Positions 23,501 to 34,813 of a stretch of DNA of 64,000 bases are shown one piece after another. Source of the stretch: Chondrosia reniformis (lineage: Eukaryota > Porifera > Demospongiae > Chondrillida > Chondrillidae); the NCBI GenBank assembly GCA_947172415.1, contig OX359196.1, forward strand, positions 2,668,501 to 2,732,500. The letters run 5' to 3'. A program made the translations under genes and the position numbers. The number at the start of each line of letters is the position of its first letter. The stretch's first letter is position 1. The notes under the pieces are model-generated. The model saw nothing but the letters and a program-made list of their open reading frames with translations, ran no database searches and had not been told where the DNA came from.

Positions 23501-24242
23501 TTGTAAGTGGATCCCTCACAGCCAGCTCTGTGTCTATACCATACGTGCATACATAAGAAAGTAAGAAACATATTTGTATATTTATATATTGATTGATTTA
23601 ACTTAAGGTACATACATACATATACTGTATATAACTGTTAAGACTAATGTATTGTATGTATGTGATGTTTTTCAGCTGAGCAATAAACATGAAACAGAGC
23701 ATGAACTAGAGTAAGCTGGCTAGATTTGATATGTCTAGTTGCTCTTCATGGTCTGTTAATTAGACGATGTAACAGAAGCAGTATTCATACATATGAGGAT
23801 GCTTGGGTCCTAATTAATGTACGTATTGTACACATACATACAACACTATACACACCTAATTCATGAGGGGAGGGGTCACCAGGTTCTTTTGGATCCAGTG
23901 ACTCAGAACCAGACACTAGAGAACTCTAACAAAGCAATTGATACACAATATTTAGTAATTACTAAATGATAACGTAGTTTAACACTTTCTTACTTACCTT
24001 CTGAAGTATCTTTTGTTTCTCAGAGAGAGTTGCTACAGGGTCCATAAACTTTGATTTCATTGACTCAATTGATTTGGGAGACTTCAATTGTTTGGTACCA
24101 GAAATGGCTACAATCATTAAAATTAATTACTCTTAATTATTTAATAATGAACTTTCACAATTGTGTAGTTAAACTTACTGTCTTCATATTCTTCTGATGA
24201 CAATATACTTTCAGACTGTATATTTGTGGGAAGATGAGACAT
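20592..24242 (-). CDS. Gene 2b: ZU5-domain protein with C-terminal death domain, 494 aa
   Basis: Exons: 24179-24242, 23998-24107, 23856-23925, 22434-22993, 22240-22371, 21824-22025, 21702-21758, 20592-20881. They total 1485 nt, open throughout. The first seven exons are paralogous to gene 1b with the same phases. Residues about 104-200 are ZU5-like (GGRFSLEPEG, RKVQIRYGIIMDGPLV). The last exon instead encodes a death domain of about 90 residues (IETLLPYVGKLSSKLLPLG, ILNKWLEITKNPTWTEFCNKL), with the typical tryptophans of helix 5. ZU5 plus death domain is the UNC5/PIDD/ankyrin order. The middle region would be where UPA lies, but I cannot confirm it. Intron insertions: a MITE at 21034 and a duplicated death-domain exon at 23244. 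No membrane segment, so probably an intracellular adaptor. Confidence 0.8.
21034..21554. mobile_element. 521-bp MITE with 25-bp perfect TIRs and TA duplication
   Basis: Begins cggtaggcacggaaattatc and ends with its exact inverted complement, flanked by TA on both sides. The interior is full of short ggtac/gtacc palindromes. It is inserted between the last two exons of gene 2b. The duplicated segment at 23155-23725 carries the same surrounding sequence without the element, so the empty site is visible in the window. Confidence 0.9.
23155..23730. repeat. Duplicated 3'-end segment of gene 2b inserted in its own intron
   Basis: Near copy of 20515-21033 joined to 21555-21630, that is, the death-domain exon with flanks but without the MITE. 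It lies in the intron between exons 3 and 4 of gene 2b. The neighbouring stretch at 22980-23155 is repeated at 23735-23885, including a partial exon 3 end (ccaggttcttt). Confidence 0.85.
23244..23533 (-). CDS. Extra death-domain exon, possible alternative last exon of gene 2b
   Basis: 290 bp, the same length as the gene 2b last exon, with the same acceptor (tatag|ACACAG) and the same stop. The encoded death domain differs by about one residue (VRD for VRG). Exon 3 of gene 2b ends in phase 1 and this exon starts in phase 1. Splicing 3 to this exon would therefore give an in-frame short product: about 81 N-terminal residues plus the death domain, without ZU5. Whether it is used is unknown. Confidence 0.6.
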
Positions 24243-24715
24243 TAAATAACTTATATAGTTAATAAGTATATAAAATAAACACAAAAGTAATGGTAGAAAC
24301 TGTTGCTTGATTATATTATTAGTCTTATTACTGAAGCATAATATTAGTAATTTTATAAAACCAGCTATTCAGTGATCTTAAAATTCAGCTTTGTTAAACT
24401 TTTAAAACTGCATTTTACTAATTAAATTATCACTATATACATACATGGTAAATAGTCAACTGAAATATTGTTCAGTGGAATGTTCAAATTTATGATTTGG
24501 CAGATTTTATTTTGCATGGTTCTCCAATCATACATACAATGATTAAGCTTAATATCAAACAGTTTGTAGCAGGAGGTTAGTCTTAACAGTCAGTTCACAC
24601 AGAGCAGTAAGCATCATTAACAAAATCCTGAATGGACATTTAACACAGGAAACACTTCTAACAGTAGTGTATGTATATTTACCTTTGTCTTAAAATGTGG
24701 AGTTGAAAGGGAGGT

Positions 24716-27700
24716 CTAACTATAGCCATGTGTCCTGAAGGTTGCAGTTGCAGGTCGTTTCTCCTTCAGTATTCTCTTAAATTCCTCTTCTTTCATCTGA
24801 TCTTCCCAAAACGTTTTTATGATTTCTAGAGAGAAAAAATTATACTAGAATGTATGTACACAAGTAAATAGTACACCTTAAGGAAACTCCTTCAGTGTAA
24901 CCACTTTGACTGTAGAAGTATCTTGTTAAAATTTCCACTACCTATGCCTACCTATATATAGCCTTGATTAGTGCAACCCTATTATGCTAGATGCTCTTAA
25001 TTTTGTAGAGTGTTTGTAGAACAAAGGGATTACACTAAATATAAATGTAATTTTGATCCCATTCTAATCTTCCTATATCCACATATAATGTAAATAAATT
25101 AAATGTAACAGCTCTTGATTAATCATATGAAATCATAACAACATAGAGTGTTATTAGAGAATGTAACTATGACAGATAATCCTATGTTCAGTGGCAATTG
25201 CAACAACCATATCACCTCTCTAGTATGGTCACTAGCTTAAACTAATACTTCAATTGAGTTGTAAAAATATATACTCCATCATATACACTTAAACACCATT
25301 CATCATATACACTTAACTTAAACTCCAATAAGATGATCAACCATCTAATACAGTCAGATCCTAATGGTGACCTGGTATATACAGGATCCAATGTATTCAG
25401 ATATTATAACTTATCTACGTATAATGCTTGCTCATAATATGTACCGACCATGCTAAAAGGTAGTAACATATTCTTGCAATTTTATTAATTTTACTTAACA
25501 GATTAACACCATTTTTTATCGTATAGGAAACAATAGATATAACCAAATGTATACCATTTTAAGCTGCATGAGAAAATGGAACAAATTCAAAACTTTAATG
25601 CCCGATTTCTTGTTTAACAGCAACAGTTCATTAATGAATATGATACTTTGGATTGTTGTATTCACGGAAATTCTATTGAATGATACCAAGAGCACATTTT
25701 CTGTTGGAAACCAAAAGTGTATACCTTTTCGCATGGCTAAGAACAATGGGATATATGTACGTATGTATATAACCAAATGAATGTATTACAGCATAAAAAC
25801 GAGAAATTGAGCTTAAACTTAGTCTGGTTTTCTCGTACAACAACAGCTTAGTCATGCAACTCTGTATAATTGAATAGTTCAAACCACAAAAACTTACAAA
25901 TATGACACTTTTGATTATGGTATTCATTAACACTACGGAAATTTATTAAATGATACCAAAAACGGTCACATATGACTATAAGAAAATGCACACACTGATA
26001 TATACTTAACAGAATACTGACTTATTCTTTGTGGATACTCTCTTGTACTAACCTCCTAACTTCTCCCCTAACTCAGAGGGTTCATCAAATATATGACAGT
26101 GTGCCCATTCGACAGAATCTGAAATAGATCCATGAAAATGTCTGGAGAAGTCATCTCTCAGTCTGTCAGTAAAGTGTCCTCTTGCTATAGTATTTACTGT
26201 ATATTTCTCAACTTCTCCAATTATAACTAATGGAAGGACCATGCAGAAATAGGATGTAAAGATTACTTCAACATTATAGACGTTCAGTGGATAACACTTT
26301 CCCTAACCTTTCAATTTCTGCAACAGTACACCTTCTTCATGGATAACATGGTACTGTTTAAATTCGAATTTATTAAAGCAAACAATCTCTGCAACCACCA
26401 AAGAGACTGTATGAAGATATGAAACCATTACCTTCACACATTCAGTACTTATGTATATATCATTTGTATACTTACAACATAGGTGTGATGGTAACTTCTG
26501 TAGAATTTGTAATCTGTTCAGGTATCCTTTACTAGTCAGATCAACTAGAGCTCCAGACAGCTGTAAATCTTTACTTTGAAGCAACACTTTGGACAGAACT
26601 GTATCAATGTTGTACATGTAATAGAGATGTGATATTAATTGAGCATCAAATGATAATCAATTGGAATCTACGTAAGTGATTGTAAACACATTCATATTAA
26701 CAAACTACTTTGCTGAATTAATTTTGATATATTGGAGGTTTTATAAATTGGCTTATCAATAGTTGAATGCTTAGTACATTCTCATTTTTCCATTACAAAA
26801 GGTTATGAATAGAAACAGGTAAAGTAAACAATTTAGCTCAAGTGTGGCAGCTGAACTGAACATGTAAGGTTGACAGTGTTACACACACAGGTTAATCCAG
26901 CTAACAGAATGACTCACTTTGTAATGCTTGAAAGGCCTTCCTGTCAAAGTGCTCCTTTTCAAGATATTGAATCACTTCTTTGATATTTTCAAATGGCTTA
27001 ACCCACAGACATGAGACTAGCCTCAGTTCCCATTTCCAAATATCTGAGACTACATATTTGCACTCATCCTCATCCAAGACCTTTGCTTTGTGTTGACAAT
27101 ACAGCAGCACTGATAAAGAGAACAGTTGTGGTTAGTACTAGTGATACATTTTAAAATTGAACTTTGCTGAACTCCGTTCAAGTTGCATTGTACTCGGTGT
27201 TAAATCAATATACTGAGAGATTTAGCATCACATAATATATATATATACTTTTGAGATTCTTTTATTTCTATATGCAACAAATTAGTATGAACTACAGATT
27301 ATATCTGAAATAAATGTATATATATCTGAAATGTATGGCTATTCCCAATTTCAGTTGTGTCAATACGTACATGCTTTTGGCCCGTAGAACAATTTTGAAT
27401 ATTACAGTAGTCACTAGTACAGTATTATCAATATATACTTATACTGACTGACCTTATCTGCTATTTATTATGCATCTGAAACACAAAAATATTATCCTTT
27501 CTATAATGGTACACACTTTGTAATGTTTCCAGAGTAAACAAAATATCACTTAATTGAAACAATGTACTCAGTGGGAAAAGCTTACGTACGTATATCTTTT
27601 AAAGCTTATCTTTTATATCTATATACACCGTTGCTGGGGCAACCGCTTGTGTTTATTTTTCGTAACCGGGATATAACAGAATTTACGAAACGATATACTG

Positions 27701-30700
27701 CCATCGTGTATATGGATTTTATACACCGCCGGGGTATAACTAATACATATATCTTTTAAAGCTTGAGAAGTGCATTTGATCAGTTGATACTTTATGTAGA
27801 AACAACAACACAGTATTGTTGTATATGAATGTTAAACCTTTTAGCCTTGATACTTCTATACTATTCTTTTCGTTTCTCCTTAACAACTCTTCTATCCTCT
27901 CCATATCTGAGACTGACTTGTTGGAAGCATTTATAAAACTGTAATCTCCGTCCTTTCTTACTTCCTCTTCTGTGAGCAATCTCTCTTCATATAATGATTT
28001 GAATGCTATATACAGTATATACAGGAAGAAACAAGACAGAATATAGTTCAAATACAATACATACAATATAATTACAATACATACATACATTGGCAAGCTG
28101 AACAGCTTATTAATGGTAGTACGTAAATATGTAAATATGAAGAAACCCTATAATATAGATGTCGATATTAAGACGGTTTAATGGGTGAAAGTTTATCCAC
28201 ACAATTAGATTATAATTTAGTTGGAAATTGAAACAAGCTGTATGAATATTTTAACATTTAATCAATTAGAAATGCTTAATCTCTGTGATATCAAAACACG
28301 TTCTACACAAATCAGCAAATAATCTATACAAAATGGCTATTTACTTGGACTTTTTATTTTGCTATTAAAATAACATCATGTCAATTGTCAAACATCTAAA
28401 ATTTGAACTGTTTCACAACAGTAAGATTACAATTACATAAGAATATGTATACTCAGAGTAACTTACTCTTCAAACACTGCAAGTGATCACTGCCAAACCT
28501 CTCCTTCTCAAGGAACTGAACTACTTCTTGGATATTTTCAATTGGTTTGAGAGACAAATGAGATACAAGCTTCCTTTTCCAATCTCTTCTTGCTAATGCT
28601 ATATCTTTACACTCCTCTTCACTTAGGACTTTGTCTTTATGACGAAAATGATGCAAAACTGTTGAAAGACAAAACATTTTACTGACACAGATGAAAAGAA
28701 GACAGAGTCAATGTAACCTTGAATAAATCATTAACGGGTGCACATACCTTTATACTCAAACTGAAGTGACTTTACAAAATAACATGAAACACACTGATAC
28801 ATACATTAGTGGAGAGATATTATTTTAACTATACTGTTATCTCATTTCATTAGAAAACATCCTTAAAATATTATGCAAGTCGTTGAGGCATGCACCTTGT
28901 ATCCCACTTTCGACACTCTCTAGATTAACTGAAGATAATATGCTTGCTATACCATTCTGCCACCTCATAGCTAGATTTGGCCATAATTGGGTGCTTTCTC
29001 AATACATGCATAAAAGAATTTGATGTTTCACTACATTCTTAAATTCTTACATTAGAAACGTTTAATCTTCTACAAGAGCTTGCACATTTGGGGTCCCATG
29101 CCATATTCAACAAATCACATTAATGTAATATGTAAATTCCATAACATTCTACACACATTTAAACTTGGAACTGTTTCATAACAGTAAGATCACAATTACA
29201 TAAGAATATGTATACTCAGAGTAACTTACTCTTCAAACACAGCAAGTAATCACTGCCAAACCTCTCCTTCTCAAGGAACTGGACCATTTCATGGATATTT
29301 TCAATTGGTTTGAGAGACAAATGAGATACAAGCTTCCATTCCCAATCTCTTTTTGCTAATGCTATATCTTTACATTCCTCTTCACTTAGGACTTTGTCTT
29401 CATGATGAAAATGATGCAAAACTATTGAAAGAGCAAACATTTTACTGACACAGATGAAAAGAAAACAGAGCCAATGCAACCTTGAATAACTCATTAACAG
29501 GTGCACATACCTTTATACTCAAACTGAAGTGACTTTACAAAATAACATGAAACACACTGACACATACATTAGTGGAGACACATTAGTTTAACTATAGTGT
29601 TAACTAAGTTTACTTATATGTATAGTGTTATCTCATTTCATAGAAAACATCCTTAAAATATTATGCAAAACAATTGATCAAACATAGTGCTTCATAGAGA
29701 CGATACACGTAATCCTGGACAAGTAAAGAGTAGATAGCGTTGATTTTAGATGATGTAACAATGAAAGATTTCATGTAAGAAAATGTTGATGTTAAGTACA
29801 AAAGGGCTATCTACTATTATTCTTCCTCTTATGCAATAGCCTTAATTTGATATACATAATACAGTAATGATGAACATCCAATGATGCCTAATGACATTAT
29901 GTACATCCGTTTACAGAATAGAGAGGACTATTATTAATTTTTGCAGACTTTCACTTTTTTAATGATTCATTTTACAAAATATACACTTGACTTGACACTA
30001 AAAATAAGTTGCTAAAAGAACAACATTTAGAGAAATTTTAATAAGCAGTGTAATATTTATACACAGTAGGAAGTCACTTATCCGAACACATCGGGACTGA
30101 AGGGTGTTCAGATAATCGATTGTTTGGATAATTGAAGTTTTGACTCTAACAGCATTGAAAATACATGTTTGCAAACATAAATTATAAAATTGAACACAAT
30201 ATAACTTTAAGCATTTGTCATTTATTCTATCGTTTGTCATATATTCTATCGTTATTTGTTCTTCTAATGAACCAATCTTCGTAGTTATCGGTTAGCTTTG
30301 TCGTTTTCCCTTACGTTGTTTGGGTTGACGTTTGACGCTTATCGTTTACAGATAAATTCCTGAAGTTTCCAATTTTCGTTTCCCGATTAAACCTATATAC
30401 TCGTGTCGGTTAACCTTTTTCGTTTCACCGTTACCTTTTTTTGACGCGTACTGTAAGTGGGCGTGGAGTCTAGGAGTGGCATTCGGTTAATCGACGTATT
30501 CGGTTAAGTGACATTTGGATAATCAACGTTCTACTGCATAGTAAAATGTATAGAAAGTACAAAGTGTCAAGTGTGTTTAGCTTTTATAGTTTGCCTCCAC
30601 AATTACAATCTATAGTATATACGTACATTAATTACACAATTCACACCTCTTTTAAGCTTAAAAGAGTATTTATTGTGACAGTCATATATTTGTATATAAA

Positions 30701-33183
30701 GTCAATGTAGAGTACAATTATCTACTACTCAAACTAAACAGGCCACTTCTGCTTCTATAAAATTAAACTGGACATTACAGACCCCTATATTGACTGATTA
30801 GTGGAATACTCAGATACGTACTAAGATACTTTAGATATGTTCATACATATATACGTATCTACACGGATTATCAGAATGGCTTGCATAGTGACTATCCTAT
30901 GCAAAACGGCAACAAACACGTATGGGAAAAGTGATATAATACTTTTTGTATAATGTATATATGTATGCAAAGTGGTATTATGCTCTATTTTGTATATGCG
31001 TGCATTACACATGATGATTTCAATCCAAGTCAAATAGCATAAAATATCTCAGGTTTTACTCATTAAACCAATAGATATAAAGCCAATTACATTTAGTATA
31101 ACTACAAATACACATGTACACTTGCAGGAACCTTGTATCCTACTATCTGACACTATCTAGATTAGCTTACTCTTCAATGGCCGCAAGTAGTAACTTCCTA
31201 AGTTTGCTTCCTCAAGGAATTTGACCACTTCTTGGGTGTATCCAAGTGACTTGACAGATAGATGGGACACAAGTTTCCATTCCCAATCCAAACCAGCTGA
31301 CCCTATATCTTTACACTCATCTTCACTTAGAATCTTTTCTTTATGATGACAGTGCTGCAAAACTGTAAAACAATGGAAAATCCATATAGACTGTAGATTA
31401 TACATACATTGACATTTAACTGTAAATTGGCAGAATATTATCTCATCTTCAGAGTGTGGAATGGTTTCCTGCTTTCTAGTTTAGATTCTGGTTCCATAGT
31501 CAGTAGGTTCAATCTAAGTACCACAATGTTACATTTCCTAGCACTTCAGCAGTTGCCTTGTAATGCAGATAATAATATTATTGCATTAAGAGTTACTTAT
31601 TTCGATTAAAGACATGGATTCTCTCAACTGTACACTAGTTCTCATTTCAGATGAAACAGATTAAGAAGTGTTTCAGTTAAGTGAATGATGATGCATGTTT
31701 TAAGAGCTTGCATAGTGATTATCCCAAAAGGGCAACAAACACAGAATATTGGGAAAAGTGGTATCATGCTTTATTTTGTAGGTGTGCATAATACATGATG
31801 ATTTCAATCCAAGTAAAATAGCATAAAATATCTCAGGTTTTATACTCATTAAAGCAAGATATAGAGCCAATCACATTTAGTACAACTACAAAACCACATG
31901 TACACTTGCTGGAACCTTGTATCCGACTATCTGACACTATCTAGATTAGCTTACTCTTCAACCGTTCCAAGTGATAACTGTCAAAGTTTGCTTCCTCAAG
32001 GAATTTGGCCACTTCTTGGGTGTATTCAAGTGACTTGGCAGATAGATGGGACACAAGTTTCCATCTCCAATCATCACCAGCTGATCCTATATCTTTACAC
32101 TCATCTTCACTGAGAATCTTTTCTTTATGATGACAGTGCTGCAAAACTGTAAATCAATGGAAAATCCATATAGACTGTAGATTATACAACATTGACATTT
32201 AACTGTAAATTGGCAGAATATTATCTCATCTTCAGAGTGTGGAATGGTTTCCTGTTTTCTAGCTTAGATTCTGGTTCCATAGTTAGTATAGGTTCAATCT
32301 AAGTACCACAATGTTACATTTCCTAGCACCTCAGCAGTTGGCTTGTAATGCAGATAATAATGTTATTGCATTAAGAAGCACTTATTTCTATTAAAGACAT
32401 GGATTCTCTCAACTGTACACTAGTTCTTATTTCAGATGTAACAGATTAAGAAGTGTTTCAGTTAAGTGAATGATGATGCATGTTTCAAGAGCTTGCATAG
32501 TGATTATCCCAAAAGGGCAACAAACACAGATTATTGGGAAAAGTGGTATAATGCTTTATTTTGTAGGCATGCATTACACTTGATGATTTCAATCCAAGTA
32601 AAATAGCATAAAATATCTCAGGTTTTACTCATTAAATCAAGATATAAAGCCAATTACATTTAGTATAACTACAAATAAACGTGTACACTTGCTGGAATAT
32701 TGTATCTTACTATCTGACACTATCTAGATTAGCTTACTCTTCAATGGTTCCAAGTAATAACTGTAAAAGTTTGCTTCCTCAAGGAATTTGACCACTTCTT
32801 GGGTGTATCCAAGTGACTTGGCAGATAGATGGGACACAAGTTTCCATCTCCAATCCTGGCCAACTAATCCTATATCTTTACACTCATCTTCACTGAGAAT
32901 CTTTTCTTTGATATGAAAGTGCTGCAAAACTGTAAAACAATACAGAGTATCTCCACTCCTTTTTTAACTTACACTTGACCTAACAACAGCATACACTAAT
33001 ATTAGTGTTTTTGTTGGGTAATGACTGATGGATTGAAGGTTTGGAATTTCAAACCAAAAATGTTCTTTAACAAACTGAAATCTACTGAGACCATTTTCAC
33101 TTACTGTGTTTGCACTGAGGACTACACCTCCAGTCCTTCTCTGCCACACAAGGACAACGAGTGTCAAGTTTTTCTGATGCCAT
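24716..33183 (-). CDS. Gene 2a: expanded CARD-like exon-array protein, 565 aa
   Basis: Exons: 33105-33183, 32738-32929, 31955-32146, 31171-31362, 29230-29421, 28467-28658, 27838-28005, 26918-27109, 26476-26598, 26053-26118, 24716-24825. They total 1698 nt in one frame; all internal exons are phase 1-1. It starts MASEKLDTRCPC like gene 1a. Five 64-residue CARD-like exons are present against two in gene 1a: three of one subtype (KILSEDECKDIG, KLVSHLSAKSLEYTQEV) and two of the gene 1a subtype (KVLSEEECKDIAL, HLSLKPIENI). The 27838-28005 exon lost the gtaag donor of its paralogue and now has only gtttaa. The last exon is shortened by an internal deletion and stops early (THGYS). A working protein is plausible but these two changes leave doubt. 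Head-to-head with DDX1 copy B. Confidence 0.7.
27606..27762. mobile_element. About 157-bp insertion with repeated flank
   Basis: Relative to gene 1a (near 14990), gene 2a has extra sequence between two copies of tatatcttttaaagctt. Inside are facing motifs tatacaccgttgctgggg and tttatacaccgccggggt. Probably a small mobile element with a 17-bp target duplication, or an unequal-exchange product. Confidence 0.45.
30064..30536. mobile_element. pogo/Tigger-like MITE
   Basis: Ends cagtaggaagtcacttatcc at the left and ggataatcaacgttctactg at the right, inverted relatives of each other with the CAGT...ACTG and TTATCCGAA signature of pogo-type elements. Internal repeats of the ttcggttaa type are present. 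473 bp, no coding sequence. It lies in the gene 2a intron between the two CARD-like exon subtypes and is absent from gene 1a. Confidence 0.75.
31141..33020 (-). repeat. Tandem 783-bp genomic unit carrying CARD-like exons
   Basis: Exons at 31171, 31955 and 32738 are spaced 784 and 783 bp apart, and their introns are also repeated (tttcctagcacttcagcagt, caaacacag, gatgatttcaatccaagtaa). Gene 1a keeps one copy of this intron sequence (17380-17700) next to its first exon but no exon of this subtype, so the array has expanded here or contracted there. Confidence 0.85.
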
Positions 33184-33417
33184 TGCAATGTTTTATAATA
33201 CACACCTGTACGTGGAGGTCAAGGAGATTATCATAATTATATAAATATAGATACAACTATAGGATTTCTATTTAAATAAAGGTCTTATATCGATATACTT
33301 ACATATACTATGTAGTATTGAAACTTTAAGAGGAATATGACACAATTGAGTGGCTAGTAGCTACAGTACCTATACTAGGGCACCTACATATTTATATTCA
33401 ACTGCTCTATGTAACAC

Positions 33418-33810
33418 AGGCCTGCCAACTCTCCCGGATTTTCCGTGAATCTCACGGTTTCAGTCGAAATCTCACTCTCTCACGGTGTAGGTACTCAAAC
33501 TCACGGATTTTGGGTACTCAAGCAGCCACAGATTTTTTCTGCATGTTAAAAAGTGTAGTCTATCCCCATTCCGTGGATTAGCTGCGACTGTAAGTATGAT
33601 GCAATCTCTAGATGACGTCAACCTTGCATATTGCACAATATATGCAGGTTAAGTACAGGCACTTAGCCATATAAACATATACAAAATAATGTATATTGCT
33701 GGCTGGAAATGCAAATGTATGGCTGACGAGGCAAATTTAATTATCTTATTATTGGCTTCCTATGGCCTACTGGGTCTCAAGGTTTTTGGAAAATTCGGGT
33801 TGGCAGGCCT
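33418..33810. mobile_element. MITE with CAGGCCTGCCAAC terminal inverted repeats
   Basis: Left end acaggcctgccaactctccc, right end gggttggcaggcctgt. About 390 bp, non-coding, with internal ctcacgg repeats. Flanking tatgta occurs on both sides and may be the target duplication. Superfamily not certain (hAT-like ends). Absent from the gene 1a/DDX1 copy A interval. Confidence 0.75.
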
Positions 33811-34531
33811 GTATGTAGGTAGCTAAGGGTAAAACAGACTCTTATGGGATCATCATGTAGTGACAGACCGTATGTTGTAAAAACCTGCGCAGATAATTAT
33901 ACGGGCAAGTAGATTCACTCACGACGAACTCGAAGACGATCCAAAAGCGAAGTAGGGTGTGTCTAGGAGGCGTGACCCTCGAATAAAATGTTCTAGAGTA
34001 GGGTATTACTCGCTATCAGGGAGTACGGTAGTACTCCCTATGTAGGGATGACACGGTTTTTTTTTGTTTTCCCCATACATTGGTATAGGAGCGAAATCCC
34101 GAAATAGGCCGAAAATCGACAAAACAAGGCTATGTATAGCTAAATATACAATATACATACTCTACATAGACCTTAAAAGCAAGCGAATATGTCCCGCTGG
34201 CGAAATAATAAACTTTAAAAATTCCCATTTTCGTCTTCTTCATATTCTTCTTCTTCTTCTTCTTATTCTTCGTCAGCCATAACTAAAAAACTATATAAGC
34301 TTTTGGACTAATTGTTACACGAAACTACTGCAAATTTTCCGAGCTGTATTCTTTTGTAGAAGCGAGAGCGATAACGCTATTATTGAGCATGGCGGTTTTC
34401 ATGACCCTAGAGTCAAGGCCTCAATAAAGTCGCCATTTTAATGACGTCATAATCAGTCGAAGATTGCGAAACCAAAATGATTTTAATTATACGAATCTAA
34501 TTCCTAGCCCATGCTCCATAAAAGTACAGAA

Positions 34532-34776
34532 ACTAGAAATATTAAAAATTTTCTACAAAAATAGTGAAGATGTAGGGATGGCATAAAAAGTAGAGAAACA
34601 AGAAAGGGATGTTACACAGTGAAGCATTAGCTATACATGAATCCTAAAAGCAAGGGTGTTGTATGATTCATGCACAGCTAATGCTTCACTGTGTAACATC
34701 CCTTTCTTGTTTCTCTACTTTTTATGCCATCCCTACATCTTCACTATTTTTGTAGAAAATTTTTAATATTTCTAGT
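34532..34776. mobile_element. Fold-back element: perfect 101-bp inverted repeat in DDX1 copy B promoter
   Basis: Arms 34532-34632 and 34676-34776 are exact reverse complements as read, around a 43-base loop that itself contains further pairing (tgaatc/gattca). The right arm ends directly at the restored promoter sequence (cgaattatcgtt). A shorter related piece (tgtagggatgacac) lies at 34041. Recent fold-back MITE, or an assembly artefact. Confidence 0.85.
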
Positions 34777-34813
34777 CGAATTATCGTTAATCGCGATCTG
34801 TGTAGTGCGCGAA

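Larger units (their letters stand above)
33184..34813. promoter_or_regulatory. Divergent interval between gene 2a and DDX1 copy B, with insertions
   Basis: 1630 bp against 409 bp in the paralogous interval. Conserved promoter sequence lies at about 33890-34020 and again from 34777 to the DDX1 start. It is split by about 750 bp of foreign sequence beginning at about 34018 and ending with the fold-back at 34776. A further MITE lies at 33418. The promoter-proximal 37 bp are intact, but the conserved block is now about 0.8 kb away from the start codon. Confidence 0.65.

Noticed and set aside
26048-26242. Longer reading of the gene 2a exon 26053-26118, extending upstream to 26242
   Set aside because: The frame is open in gene 2a, but the gene 1a counterpart is frameshifted upstream of the shared acceptor, so the short phase 1-1 exon was preferred. 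A longer alternative exon is not excluded.
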